From positions 7,392-71,391 of the forward strand of contig NZ_APNL01000020.1 of NCBI RefSeq assembly GCF_040361435.1: DNA of 64,000 bases, read 5' to 3'. Under the pieces are notes generated by a model. It did not search any database, was not told where the DNA came from, and was given only the letters and a program-made list of their open reading frames with translations. This stretch comes from Salinisphaera sp002433465. GTDB taxonomy: Bacteria > Pseudomonadota > Gammaproteobacteria > Nevskiales > Salinisphaeraceae. Shown here one piece after another: positions 24,824 to 34,084 of the stretch. The position numbers were made by a program, and so were the translations under genes. Numbering within the stretch: position 1 is the stretch's first letter; each line of letters opens with the position of its first letter.

Positions 24824-27685
24824 ATGTCTTTCGCCGCCCGAGACGCCCTGGCCTCCGAGCTCACAGCCCTGTTCACGGCCGAGAGCCGGCTGTACCGTCT
24901 CGCCGGCAACGCCGGGTTGTCGGCGCTCATGGTCGAACGCTGGCAGGGACAGGAAGCGCTGTCTTCGGTACATCCCACACGGATCGTGGTGCTCTCGCCC
25001 GATGCCCAGCTTTCGCTCACCGATTTCCTCGGCGAACCGCTGACCCTGATCACCACGCTCGCCGACGGCAGTGACTGTGCGCGCACCGGGCTTGTACGCG
25101 ACGCCGAGCTGTTGTCCTGCGACGGCGGGCTTGCCCGCTACCGACTGACCACCGTGCCCTGGCTGTGGTATCTCACCATCGGCCGCCACAACCGCGTATT
25201 CCAGGACAAGACCGTCATCGAGATCGTCGAACAGGTGTTTGCCGACTACGCCGCGATCGCCCACTGGCAGCTCGCCGACGATGTCAGCGAATTCCTGGCC
25301 GACACCCGGGCCCGCAGCTATTGCGTCCAGTATCGCGAATCCGATTACGACTTTATCGCTCGACTGCTCGCTGAAGAAGGCCTGGGCTTTCATTTCGTCA
25401 CCGACGACGAAGCGCCCGCCGGCCACAGCCTCGTGCTGTTCGCCCAGTCTGCCCATCGCCCCGAAGATGCCACCTCCGCCAGCGGACTCGGCGACGAGGG
25501 CATTCGTTTTCATCGCGCCGCCAGCCAGGAACCCCAGGACGCCATCCAGCAGTTCGGCGCCACCCGGACGCTGCCGTATGCGCGGCTGTCGTCCACCAGC
25601 TTCGACTACAAGCGCAAGGCCAATGCCAGCGCCGGGCTGGCCACCCAGGCCCGCTACGGCGCCGACGACGCCCCCATGCTCGAAGCCTACGACTATGCCG
25701 GTCCCTATGCCTGGGCCAGCGACGGCGAGGCCGAGCGCTATACCCGCCTGGCCCTGGAAGCCGCCGAAGCCCGCACCAAGACCTGGCACGGCGAGTCCAG
25801 CGTACGCACGCTCGCCTGTGGGCATGTCTTCACCCTCACCGAATCCAATCTCGATGCCCTGTCGAGCGCCACCGGCGATGCCGACGAACGCAAACGCCAG
25901 TTCCTGGTGCTGAATGTGTCCCATGTCGGCATCAACAACCTGCCCAATGATCTGGCCAAGCGCATCGAAGCACGGCTGGGCCGGATACCGGCGGCCCACG
26001 GCGAACAGGCCGATGCCGAGCTGCTCGCCCAGGCCAAGAAGACCGGCTATGCCAACCGCTTCGACGCCATCCGTCGCGACGTGCCCTGGCGGCCGGTGCT
26101 GGCCGACGACACCGGCCTGCGCTTCAATCCGCGCCCGACCGCCCCGGGGGCCCAGACCGCCACCGTGGTCGGCCCCGACGGCGCGACCGCCCCGGCCGGC
26201 GCGGACGCGCTGCATACCGATGCGCTGGGACGGATCAAGGTACGTTTTCACTGGCAACGCGGCGACACCCCCGACGACCGGCTGAGCTGCTGGATCCGCT
26301 GTGCCCAGCGCGATGCCGGGTCCGGCCATGGCCAGCAGTTCATCCCGCGTATCGGCCAGGAAGTGCTGGTACGTTTTCTCGGCGGCGATATCGACCGCCC
26401 CGTGATCACCGGCAGCCTCTATAACGGCCAGGGCGAAGCCGGAACCCCGACCACCCCGGGCGGTACCCAGCGTGAAAACGATACCTCCGCCTATCAGCAA
26501 GCCAGCGATCACGCCCCCTCCGCCCAGGGCAACCTGGCCGGTGGCCAGGCCCCGGCCTGGCACGGGGCAGCATCCGCTGATGCCGATCATCGCAATGCCG
26601 CAGCCCTGTCCGGCACCAAGACCCAAGAGTTCGGCGGCACCGGGCATAACCAGCTCGTCTTCGACGATACCGATGGCCAACAGCGTATCCAGCTGGCCAC
26701 CACCCAGGCCCATAGCCAGCTCAACCTCGGCCATCTGATCCACCAGGCCGACAACTTCCGCGGCAGTTTTCGGGGCACCGGCTTCGAGCTACGCACCGAT
26801 GCCTATGGCGCCGTGCGCGGCGAACGCGGCGTATTGCTATCGACCTACGGCATCCAGCCCAACGAACCCGCCGGCGACTTCACCGCCGGCCAGGCCCTGC
26901 TCAAACAGGCCAACCAGCTCGGTGCCAGCTATAGCCAGATTGCCAGTACGCATACCACCACGGCGCTTGCGGCCCATCTGGGCGCCGCGAAGGCGAATCA
27001 GTCGACAATAGACGAGCAGGCCAGCCCGCTCGCAGCTTTACTGAAAACCGCGCAAGGGCAAGTGGACGCCGCCGACTGGACAAAAGCCACCGCCGACGCC
27101 GACAACAAGAACACCGCCCTCGCCGACACCCAACGCCCCCACCCGGCCGATCCGATCCTGGCGATCGCCGCCAAGGCCGGCCTGGGCGTGGTCGCCGGCC
27201 AGGACGTGCACTGGCACGCGGAGGAAACGCTCACCGTCGCCAGCGGCGCCGACAGCAACTGGGCCATCGGCGAACGCCTGCATGTCCACAGCGGCCAATC
27301 GATCGGCGTGTTGGCCGGTGTGCAGGGCTCCGGCGAGGGCTTGAAGCTCATCGCCGGCCAGGGCGATCTGGACCTGCAGGCCCAGGCCGATCAGATGAAG
27401 GTACAAAGCAAGGACAGCCTCAAGATCGCCAGTGCCAACGCCGAAGGCGAGTTCGCAGGCAAAAAGGCCGTCAAGCTGGCTACGGCCGGCGGTGCATCCG
27501 TCACCCTCGAAGGCGGCAAGATTACTGTGGCGTGTCCCGGGACCTTAACCGTCCATGCGGGGAACAAGGTGTTTACGGGCGGGGCATTCCTTGACAGGCG
27601 TCCGATGTCTTTCCCGAAAAACGATTTCTGTCTTTCCTGCTTTTTGAAAGCCGCCAAGTCCGGTAGTCCGCTCGTCCCGGCATGA
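24824..27685 (+). CDS. vgrG: Type VI secretion tip protein VgrG
   Basis: A 953-residue VgrG spike. The gp27-like N-terminus includes RSYCVQYRESDYDFIARLLAEEGLGFHF. The gp5-like OB fold starts near residue 468 (GRIKVRFHWQRGD, then WIRCAQRDAGSGHGQQFIPRIGQEVLV). The needle and the C-terminal DUF2345 region (about 770-900) follow, then a short tail ending FCLSCFLKAAKSGSPLV. No baseplate, sheath or ClpV gene is nearby, so this is an orphan vgrG relying on a T6SS elsewhere. ATG 24824 (MSFAARD) is preferred; the frame stays open to 24734, and neither start has a strong ribosome site. Its stop overlaps the adaptor gene. Confidence 0.94.
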   Translation: MSFAARDALASELTALFTAESRLYRLAGNAGLSALMVERWQGQEALSSVHPTRIVVLSPDAQLSLTDFLGEPLTLITTLADGSDCARTGLVRDAELLSCDGGLARYRLTTVPWLWYLTIGRHNRVFQDKTVIEIVEQVFADYAAIAHWQLADDVSEFLADTRARSYCVQYRESDYDFIARLLAEEGLGFHFVTDDEAPAGHSLVLFAQSAHRPEDATSASGLGDEGIRFHRAASQEPQDAIQQFGATRTLPYARLSSTSFDYKRKANASAGLATQARYGADDAPMLEAYDYAGPYAWASDGEAERYTRLALEAAEARTKTWHGESSVRTLACGHVFTLTESNLDALSSATGDADERKRQFLVLNVSHVGINNLPNDLAKRIEARLGRIPAAHGEQADAELLAQAKKTGYANRFDAIRRDVPWRPVLADDTGLRFNPRPTAPGAQTATVVGPDGATAPAGADALHTDALGRIKVRFHWQRGDTPDDRLSCWIRCAQRDAGSGHGQQFIPRIGQEVLVRFLGGDIDRPVITGSLYNGQGEAGTPTTPGGTQRENDTSAYQQASDHAPSAQGNLAGGQAPAWHGAASADADHRNAAALSGTKTQEFGGTGHNQLVFDDTDGQQRIQLATTQAHSQLNLGHLIHQADNFRGSFRGTGFELRTDAYGAVRGERGVLLSTYGIQPNEPAGDFTAGQALLKQANQLGASYSQIASTHTTTALAAHLGAAKANQSTIDEQASPLAALLKTAQGQVDAADWTKATADADNKNTALADTQRPHPADPILAIAAKAGLGVVAGQDVHWHAEETLTVASGADSNWAIGERLHVHSGQSIGVLAGVQGSGEGLKLIAGQGDLDLQAQADQMKVQSKDSLKIASANAEGEFAGKKAVKLATAGGASVTLEGGKITVACPGTLTVHAGNKVFTGGAFLDRRPMSFPKNDFCLSCFLKAAKSGSPLVPA

Positions 27686-28485
27686 GCTCGATGACTCAAT
27701 ATGCGCTTTTTGATGGCGGCGTGATCGCCGGGACATCGGCCAGCTCTACGCTAAGTGACCACCCAAGCGCGCACCCGCTGTACGCGGACCTCGGTGCTGA
27801 AGCCGCTGCGGTCGGGCCTTGGCTGGCTGAAGCCGACGCAGCAATCCGTGAGCTGGTAACTACCCTACGGGCTGATGAAACACGCAGTGTGGGTGTGAGC
27901 GTTCTTGAGATTTCGGCCGTGTCTTTTTCGCGGCTGGTCGATCACTTTAAGTCGCTACGCTTCATTCAAACACGCTCAGGCGCGCGCAAGTACTTCCTTC
28001 GCTATGCAGACGGACGTGCGATCGCTTCTCTTTGGAACGTCTTACTCGAACCACAACGTTTAGCGTTACTTGGACCGATCGCCGCTTGGGAATTCACTAC
28101 CCCGCATGGGCAGAGGAAAAAAATCGCCGCAACGCAGCTTGCCAACGATACGCCTCCGGCCATGCTCCCGATCCGCCTAAACCCTAAGCAATTCAATAAT
28201 TTGCTCGACGAATCCCGCACCGGCGAGCTATTGGCGACGACTATAGATATGTTCCCGGAACTCCGAACAGTGCCTGCCAACGAGCGTTACGGCCTCGCCC
28301 AGCAAGCCCGGACATGGCTATCTACGCGACACATCGAACACGATACGCTGCGACTAGCGGTGACCGCGACTTGCCTGCGCACACGCGGGGCAGCCCTGGA
28401 TGATCAATCCTTTGAGCAAGTTGTGAGCCAGGCAAAAGAGACAGCGCAACTCGACGCCGTACTGGCGTGGTATGGAAAAGTCTAA
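27682..28485 (+). CDS. DUF4123 effector-loading adaptor (Tap/TEC type)
   Basis: A 267-residue cytoplasmic protein whose first half fits DUF4123. It starts YALFDGGVIAGT, continues HPLYADLGAEAAAVGPWLAE and has the conserved block LVDHFKSLRFIQTRSGARKYFLRYADGRAIASLW, followed by LGPIAAWEFTTP. DUF4123 proteins hold a cognate effector and load it onto VgrG without being secreted. It overlaps vgrG by four bases (ATGA), and the phospholipase effector lies two genes downstream. GC is visibly lower than in vgrG, marking the variable part of the island. Confidence 0.88.
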   Translation: MSSMTQYALFDGGVIAGTSASSTLSDHPSAHPLYADLGAEAAAVGPWLAEADAAIRELVTTLRADETRSVGVSVLEISAVSFSRLVDHFKSLRFIQTRSGARKYFLRYADGRAIASLWNVLLEPQRLALLGPIAAWEFTTPHGQRKKIAATQLANDTPPAMLPIRLNPKQFNNLLDESRTGELLATTIDMFPELRTVPANERYGLAQQARTWLSTRHIEHDTLRLAVTATCLRTRGAALDDQSFEQVVSQAKETAQLDAVLAWYGKV

Positions 28486-28608
28486 GGACGAAGTACGGCT
28501 GACAGCTCGTGAACGAAGTAAGTGAGACACGTTGACGTTTAAGACGTAGATATCCGCAGGCAAGCGAAACCTAGGGGCGCTTCAATCGTGAAACGGAGAA
28601 TTAAGAGA

Positions 28609-29136
28609 ATGTTGAACGCAACCAAGCGCTTTTTTTTTACATTAATTGTACTGCTTATCACGATCAGCAGTACTGCATGCCAAGGCCAGGCAGCGAAATC
28701 GACGGAAAAGAGTGGCGTGGCTGTGGGGGTTACCGGTGTTGATTACCTTGCGGATCATCTGAGTGTGCAACGATTCAACGTGAACGGTATCGTCGGCGGA
28801 CGCGCAGGTAAGGGGGGAAGCACTTCCTGTTGCGGGACGCTACCGAAAAAATGGCAGCCTGGCATGACGGTCGAAATTAAATGGAACGTCACAAATTGGC
28901 GTGATTGCAGCGGAAAGGATTACTCAGCGATCGTGCCAGTAGAAGAATATGACTCACCAGAGCATTTATACGTCAACTTCTTGCCTGACAATAAAGTACG
29001 TGTTGTATCCACACCTTATTACCCGGAAAAAGCTAATCAACCTGGGTCGGAATATCCAATAAAAATTTCGATACCACAAAAACAACCATGGAAGAAATAT
29101 CCACCACGCCAACACTGCCCTGATAGTTTTAAATAG
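28609..29136 (+). CDS. DUF3304-type lipoprotein, probable immunity protein 1 of the Tle1 effector
   Basis: A 175-residue lipoprotein with signal peptide FFFTLIVLLITISSTAC (lipobox cysteine about residue 24). The mature domain has the DUF3304 pattern VDYLADHLSVQRFNVNGIVGGRAGKGG and SCCGTLPKKWQPGMTVEIKWN. DUF3304 lipoproteins often flank T6SS lipase genes and are thought to neutralise them in the periplasm; that role is inferred here. ATG 28609 is chosen over GTG 28588 because of the GGAG ten bases upstream. GC is low and codon use differs from the core genes. Confidence 0.8.
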   Translation: MLNATKRFFFTLIVLLITISSTACQGQAAKSTEKSGVAVGVTGVDYLADHLSVQRFNVNGIVGGRAGKGGSTSCCGTLPKKWQPGMTVEIKWNVTNWRDCSGKDYSAIVPVEEYDSPEHLYVNFLPDNKVRVVSTPYYPEKANQPGSEYPIKISIPQKQPWKKYPPRQHCPDSFK

Positions 29137-29155
29137 TATCTAGCCTAGGACGTTC

Positions 29156-30919
29156 ATGATGGAAACCAGCGTCGAGAGCCACCCGATTTCGCTGACGCCT
29201 GGCATTAGTCCGGTGCTCCCTCTTCGAATTCCACAAAGTGATCGGTGCGAAACATCAGTACAAATCGGCGTTTTTTTTGACGGGACCGGAAACAATAAAG
29301 ATTGGGACGGGGCCAGCGATTGTAATGCGGGCGATGGGTCCCAAGCTTCTCGCAAGAAAGATAGCAACGTCGCAAGACTGTTCTACGCATATCCCGCCGA
29401 CCCTAACGAAAGTTATTACCCGCTTTATATTGCAGGTGTCGGGACGCCCTTCCCGCCAATCGGCGAGGTAGATCCTGCTACCTTCGGCCTTGCTTTCGGC
29501 GAGGGCGGCGAAGGCCGCATCAATTTTGCTTTACTTCACGTCTTAGACTCGTTACAGAGAACGTTGTCGAATGCCACTCGCTCGACATATAGCCACGAAG
29601 ACACCTTAAAATACTGCAGAGATAACGGGCGCAGCGAGAATAAGTACTTTTTTAGCCGAGAAGCCCAGCGTATAGCGACACTTTCTCGTGAAGTCGAAAA
29701 GCCTAGAATTACCGAAATCTTCATTGATGTGTTCGGCTTTTCTCGTGGCGCTGCCGAAGCGCGCGTATTCTGCACGTGGCTCAACGAGTTATTCCAGGGC
29801 AACACGCTTTGCGGCATCCCGGCTAAGGTCCGAATGCTGGGAATCTTCGATACCGTAGCGTCAGTGGGCATTCCTACCAGCACTCAGGGGATAGGCACCT
29901 ATACGAGTGGCCATATGGCCTGGGCGACGCCGGATAACCTGCAGATCGCGCCGTGCGTTGAGAACTGCGTGCACTATATTTCAATGCACGAGAATCGGCC
30001 TTCTTTCCCACTGGATCGAATAACACGGCCCGATGGATCGCTACCGCCAAACGGTCATGAATATGCCTTTCCAGGCATGCATTCAGACGTGGGCGGCGGA
30101 TACGCACCTGGCGAGCAGGGACGCGGCAGGCTCGAAGGGCTAGATGCACAAGACAGCGAGAAACTATCGCAGATCCCTTTGAATTACATGTTGAAAGCGG
30201 CCCAAGACGCGAAGGTACCCCTCGATGTCGATCTTGCGTTCGCACAGTCGGAAAGTGGTGGCGATCCGTTCAGGGTGGACGCGGGCCTTCAGCAAGCGTA
30301 CGAGGCTTTCTCTGAGGCGATGGGCTCAGAAGCACGCGTACCGAGGGATTGGTTAATGCCTTACTTGAAATGGCGTGTCGCTCGCACGTCAAGCTATCCG
30401 AACCTGCCTTGGCGCCAGCGGGCATCGCAAGACGATATTAATGATCTCATCGGTGCGAATGAGATTCTGAAATCAGACATCGAAGCACTTGACGAGGCCG
30501 GCGGTTTCTGGAAAACGACTAGCGATGTCGCCTTGAATTTGCTATTTCGCTGGCACGAGACAGACACCGAACATGTGCGCCGTCTCGCGCCAGAAGCCAG
30601 GGACGTGCTTGGGCGGGCAAGAGAAAACCCGACGATCAGTGGCGAGGAAGCGACGATGTTCGGTATCTATGCTCACGATTCTTTTGCCGGATTCAGGCCA
30701 TTTGACACCGAAATCAACACCTATCTGTTTGGCTGTCGGGATTTAATGCCGGGCTCTTGGGAGCCTGAAGGCTATTTACGCTATCGTCGCTTTTACAGGG
30801 GTACCAACGAGGAGCTAACGTTCAACATGCGTAACGACCCCAGCAAACCCTGGGAGCGCGAGATACGTTATGCCAGTACTGAATCACCCGACTCACGAAG
30901 AACCACTGAGCTCAGCTAA
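29156..30919 (+). CDS. T6SS phospholipase effector, Tle1 family (DUF2235)
   Basis: A 587-residue DUF2235 alpha/beta hydrolase. The N-terminus IGVFFDGTGNN is diagnostic. The lipase elbow GFSRG places the nucleophile at Ser196. Asp232 in IFDTVASVG and His309 in HSDVGGGY complete a plausible triad. Tle1 enzymes have PLA2 (sometimes PLA1) activity and destroy phospholipids in target-cell membranes. There is no signal peptide, as expected for VgrG-delivered cargo. It sits between two DUF3304 lipoprotein genes and downstream of a DUF4123 adaptor, the usual arrangement. GC and codon use suggest horizontal acquisition. Confidence 0.9.
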   Translation: MMETSVESHPISLTPGISPVLPLRIPQSDRCETSVQIGVFFDGTGNNKDWDGASDCNAGDGSQASRKKDSNVARLFYAYPADPNESYYPLYIAGVGTPFPPIGEVDPATFGLAFGEGGEGRINFALLHVLDSLQRTLSNATRSTYSHEDTLKYCRDNGRSENKYFFSREAQRIATLSREVEKPRITEIFIDVFGFSRGAAEARVFCTWLNELFQGNTLCGIPAKVRMLGIFDTVASVGIPTSTQGIGTYTSGHMAWATPDNLQIAPCVENCVHYISMHENRPSFPLDRITRPDGSLPPNGHEYAFPGMHSDVGGGYAPGEQGRGRLEGLDAQDSEKLSQIPLNYMLKAAQDAKVPLDVDLAFAQSESGGDPFRVDAGLQQAYEAFSEAMGSEARVPRDWLMPYLKWRVARTSSYPNLPWRQRASQDDINDLIGANEILKSDIEALDEAGGFWKTTSDVALNLLFRWHETDTEHVRRLAPEARDVLGRARENPTISGEEATMFGIYAHDSFAGFRPFDTEINTYLFGCRDLMPGSWEPEGYLRYRRFYRGTNEELTFNMRNDPSKPWEREIRYASTESPDSRRTTELS

Positions 30920-30952
30920 AGCCGAGAAAAGCTGCACGGGCCTGTCCGTAAC

Positions 30953-31264
30953 ATGACCGGCGTGAATGATGGGCGTTTACACGGTCACCTGTGGTGGAGC
31001 GTGATGGCAGTGCTGTATACCGGCTTCAGCGGTGCGGCAGCCGTCTATTCGACCGCATGTTTTGTCGGCTCGGGCTGTGGTTATGCCGCGGTGGCGGTAT
31101 TGCCCATCGGATTCGTGCTCACCGCTATTACGTTGGGCATTGGGGTTGTGGTAATTCGCGCGGCTACGCGTCGCTACCATGCTGGTTTACGCGTATCCGG
31201 AATGCTCATCATCGCGATTACGCTGCTCTTGCCTCTCTCTATGGTCGCCTGGATCATGCGGTGA
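30953..31264 (+). CDS. Small membrane protein of the T6SS island, unassigned
   Basis: A 103-residue protein with three clear hydrophobic segments (about residues 14-34, 43-68 and 81-101) separated by short loops, the second rich in positive charge (RAATRRYHAG). No family recognised. It lies 33 bases after the phospholipase stop and 136 bases before a second DUF3304 lipoprotein. The start lacks a clear ribosome site, so translation may be coupled to the effector gene. A role in immunity, as an inner-membrane partner of the lipoproteins, is possible but unsupported by sequence. Confidence 0.6.
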   Translation: MTGVNDGRLHGHLWWSVMAVLYTGFSGAAAVYSTACFVGSGCGYAAVAVLPIGFVLTAITLGIGVVVIRAATRRYHAGLRVSGMLIIAITLLLPLSMVAWIMR

Positions 31265-31400
31265 GATATCGATCCAGGCTGACGGTGCAGCGACAAAGCG
31301 TCATTCTTAACGACGTACCGCTCGTATACCGCCGTCATATAGCTAGTTCAGATATGGACACGCCCGCCGACCCGACTACGCCCGCGCCGGAGCTAAAGCG

Positions 31401-32048
31401 ATGAATAGACAAAACTCCCGTGCACAGCGTTTTTTCGCAGCCCATAGCGGCCGCTATACGAACTTTGGTAATTATAGCTGTAGGTTGATCGTTATTGTCG
31501 CGCTCTCCCTAACAACTTTGGCTTGCCAAGCACAGGACCAAAGTTCATCCGGGAAAGAAAAACCACCCCAAGAAGGCGAGGAGGTTTATCTGACTTTGCT
31601 TGGGTACAACTATACCGATCACGGCATCAGCGACTACGAGGTTAACGGCGCCTGGGGAGGAGATGTACGATTGAGCACGGCTACAGCAGGCGGTAGCAAA
31701 GGTACGTGCTGTGTACGCTGGCGCGTGGGTCAGGAACTACCGGTCACGGTTAATGTCCGCTGGGTGTCCGATGTATGCCTGTGGACGAAGCGAGTTTCAG
31801 GCCAGAACTTCACTAACACCAAGATCAAATGGAGCGAGAAAGAGGTTCAGGTCACCGAACCACCCCAAGGCATACCGCATTATTTTCAGACACATTTTTA
31901 TCCCGACGGCCGTATCGAAGTGGCCGTCGCCGATGACTACACCCCACCCCGCCTGAAATTGCCCGTGACCGAAAAGAACCAACGTCCCGGCGCTGATCCT
32001 TGGCCTCGCTGCACGGAGACACAGCTCAAAGAGTGGCAAGACGGATAG
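31401..32048 (+). CDS. DUF3304-like lipoprotein, probable immunity protein 2
   Basis: A 215-residue protein with a long charged N-region and the lipoprotein signal VIVALSLTTLAC (cysteine about residue 41). The mature domain is a diverged relative of the protein at 28609: LTLLGYNYTDHGISDYEVNGAWGGDV, then GTCCVRWRVGQELPVTVNVRW. Shared marks are the VNG..GG block, a CC pair and the basic-PG/tryptophan strand. Two non-identical immunity-like genes around one lipase suggest duplication with divergence or a relic from another lipase. ATG 31401 has GGAG about ten bases upstream. Confidence 0.75.
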   Translation: MNRQNSRAQRFFAAHSGRYTNFGNYSCRLIVIVALSLTTLACQAQDQSSSGKEKPPQEGEEVYLTLLGYNYTDHGISDYEVNGAWGGDVRLSTATAGGSKGTCCVRWRVGQELPVTVNVRWVSDVCLWTKRVSGQNFTNTKIKWSEKEVQVTEPPQGIPHYFQTHFYPDGRIEVAVADDYTPPRLKLPVTEKNQRPGADPWPRCTETQLKEWQDG

Positions 32049-32064
32049 GCACAGCGGCTAACGA

Positions 32065-32292
32065 ATGTGGCGACAATGTCGGCGTGGCAGCACTGAGCCG
32101 CCACGCTTTGTCAGCCTCGCTCACGCCACCACGATCATCCGAGGCTGGCATCGCGAATACAACGAAGAGCTGACCCTCTCCCCAATAACCGAGCATTCAG
32201 ACTTGGAAAAATCAGGCCTGTTCGCCGATGGCCGGCACGTCGGCGATTTCGACGGCTGGCCCGTTACCTGGAGAAGGAACTCCGAGATCTAA
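32065..32292 (+). pseudogene. IS3-family transposase remnant (C-terminal OrfB fragment)
   Basis: The short frame contains RFVSLAHATTIIRGWHREYNEELTLSP (about 32089-32170), written here as the recognisable end of an IS3 OrfB integrase, whose usual form is a FxSLxDAR...W..DYNE.RPHS block. The catalytic DDE region and inverted repeats are missing. The rest of the frame shows nothing related. It marks the right edge of the type VI cargo island and supports past mobility. Confidence 0.6.
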
Positions 32293-32328
32293 CGCGCGGC
32301 CGCTGCTCGCCTGTAGGCAATCGCCATG

Positions 32329-32363
32329 AAAAAAAGCGCGACTCGCCATGGACGAGCCGCGCT
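32329..32363 (-). terminator. Rho-independent terminator after the DUF326 gene
   Basis: An 11-bp stem with one G-T wobble (32335-32345 with 32353-32363) is followed on the minus strand by seven T residues. It ends the copper-binding-protein gene 50 bases after its stop. Confidence 0.85.
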
Positions 32364-32414
32364 CTTGTGAGCCGGCATGCGTTTGCATGCATGCCGAACT
32401 TCAGCCTTCATGCC

Positions 32415-32816
32415 TTACGAGTCGATCTCGCCCAGCAGGTCGTCGCAGGCTTTTACGCAGCGGTTGCAGGCTTCGGCACACAGCGCGCAGTGCTGGTTCT
32501 GGTCGCCGTGGCCTTCACAATGCGCGGCGCACTTCTGGCAGGCGTCTCGGCAGGCCTTGACCTGCGTGGCGGCCGGCGACTCGCCGAAGGCCGTCTGGCG
32601 CGACAGCACGCGGGCCGTGGCGTTACAGATGTCGGCACAGTCGAGATCGGTACGGATGCAGCCGCGCAGGTCGGCCACATTGTCTTCGGCGAGACAGGCA
32701 TCCGCACAGGCGGTGCAGTGGTGTGCGCAGTCGAAGCAGGCTTCGACACAGGCGACGAGCTGTTTCTGCACCGACAGCGGGTTTGGGTGCGTCTTGAGCA
32801 TGGCTTCTGCTTGCAT
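32415..32816 (-). CDS. Four-helix-bundle copper-binding protein (DUF326/Csp-like)
   Basis: A 133-residue cytosolic-type cysteine-rich protein with 18 cysteines, mostly spaced CxxxC or CxxC (VACVEACFDCAHHCTACADAC, then KACRDACQKCAAHC and HCALCAEACNRCVKAC). This is the DUF326 pattern of the Csp copper-storage proteins, whose inward-facing thiolates bind many Cu(I) ions. No signal peptide is seen from ATG 32816, which follows AAGGAG, so it resembles cytosolic Csp3. The upstream frame extension has different composition and is rejected. It is a single-gene unit, probably induced by copper, though no CueR box was recognised. Confidence 0.88.
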   Translation of the reverse strand: MQAEAMLKTHPNPLSVQKQLVACVEACFDCAHHCTACADACLAEDNVADLRGCIRTDLDCADICNATARVLSRQTAFGESPAATQVKACRDACQKCAAHCEGHGDQNQHCALCAEACNRCVKACDDLLGEIDS

Positions 32817-33127
32817 GGTTTCGCTCCTTGGTTCGTCGGCGCATCGCGGCGCCGACGTTCGAATTCGTAGCGGCCGCCCCAAACGAGCGGCCGCCGTTGA
32901 ATCCGCATGGAAACGAAACCCGTGCTGCGGGTATATCAGCAGTCCTACGGACGGCGCGACGACGGCTGTCATGAGCGCGATACGTGTTCACACTCAACCC
33001 GCAGACCCGCTTATAACGCTTACAAGCGCGGTTGTTGGCGCCCGAGCAATCCGCTGCTCCGCCGGCAAGCGCCCTTGAAGCGATACGGCACCGACCCCTC
33101 GGCCGGCACCGCGACGACCCGGCCGGC

Positions 33128-34084
33128 TTAAGCGAACCGCTTGCGCGCGGCGGCGTATTCCGTGGCCAGACGATCAACGATTTCGCTGGCCGGAAGCACG
33201 CTGTCGATACTCCCCACGCCCTGCCCCGCGCCCCAGATATCCTTCCAGGCCTTCTTCTTCTCGCGGTCGCTGCCGAAGGTCATGGCTTCCTTGCCGGATT
33301 CGGGCAGCGCGTTCGGGTCCAGCCCGGCGTTTTCGATCGAACCGCGCAGGTAGTTACCGTGTACGCCTGTAAACAGGTTGGAGTAGATCACGTCCTTGGC
33401 CGTGGATTCGGTCACCATCGCTTTGTACTCGTCGACGGCATTGGCCTCGGCGCTGGCGATAAAGCGCGTGCCCATATACGCAAAGTCCGCGCCCATGGCC
33501 TGGGCGGCCAGAATATGTTCGCCGCGGGTGATCGAGCCGGACAGAATCAGCGGACCGTCCCAGAACTGGCGAATCTCGGAGACCAGCGCGAACGGGCTGA
33601 GGGTGCCGGCATGGCCGCCCGCCCCCGCACAGACCACGATCAATCCGTCTACCCCGGCCTCAATCGCCTTTTCGGCATGGCGCACGCTGATCACGTCGTG
33701 AAACACGTGGCCGCCGTAGTCGTGGGCCACTTCCACCGCGGCATGCGGCGCGCGCAGGCTGGTGATCATCAGCGGCACCTTGAAGTCGGCACAGGCTTTT
33801 AGATCATGCTCGAGCCGATCGTTGGAAGCGTGCACGATCTGGTTGACCGCGAACGGCGCGATCTTCGCCTGCGGGTCGGCCGCGCGGGCCTCGTCCAGCG
33901 TCGTGGTAATCCGCTCGAGCCACACCGGCAGCTCCTCGGCCGGACGCGCGTTCAAAGCCGGAAAAGAACCAACGATGCCGCTCATGCACTGGGCGATCAC
34001 AAGATCCGGATTGGACAGAATGAACATCGGCGAACCGATGACCGGCAGACGCATCTGCGCATTGAGTTGATCGACCAGCGACAT
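33128..34084 (-). CDS. Nitronate monooxygenase-like NAD(P)H flavin oxidoreductase
   Basis: A 318-residue TIM-barrel FMN protein of the 2-nitropropane dioxygenase/FabK-like family. Marks are the opening LPVIGSPMFILSNPDLVIAQCMSGIVGSFPALNAR, ISVRHAEKAIEAGVDGLIVVCAGAGGHAG (FMN phosphate loop) and AAQAMGADFAYMGTRFIAS. Relatives oxidise nitronates or act as enoyl reductases. ATG 34084 follows AGGAGT-like sequence. An exact GAACGATCGTTC lies 43 bases upstream, linking it to the acyl-CoA dehydrogenase and Liv operons. A role in acyl-CoA metabolism is inferred from that shared site only. Confidence 0.88.
   Translation of the reverse strand: MSLVDQLNAQMRLPVIGSPMFILSNPDLVIAQCMSGIVGSFPALNARPAEELPVWLERITTTLDEARAADPQAKIAPFAVNQIVHASNDRLEHDLKACADFKVPLMITSLRAPHAAVEVAHDYGGHVFHDVISVRHAEKAIEAGVDGLIVVCAGAGGHAGTLSPFALVSEIRQFWDGPLILSGSITRGEHILAAQAMGADFAYMGTRFIASAEANAVDEYKAMVTESTAKDVIYSNLFTGVHGNYLRGSIENAGLDPNALPESGKEAMTFGSDREKKKAWKDIWGAGQGVGSIDSVLPASEIVDRLATEYAAARKRFA

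Noticed and set aside
24647..32300. Prophage in place of a T6SS cargo island
   Set aside because: VgrG resembles phage tail spike proteins, but no capsid, portal, terminase, lysis or integrase gene is present, and the DUF4123/DUF2235/DUF3304 neighbours are T6SS-specific.
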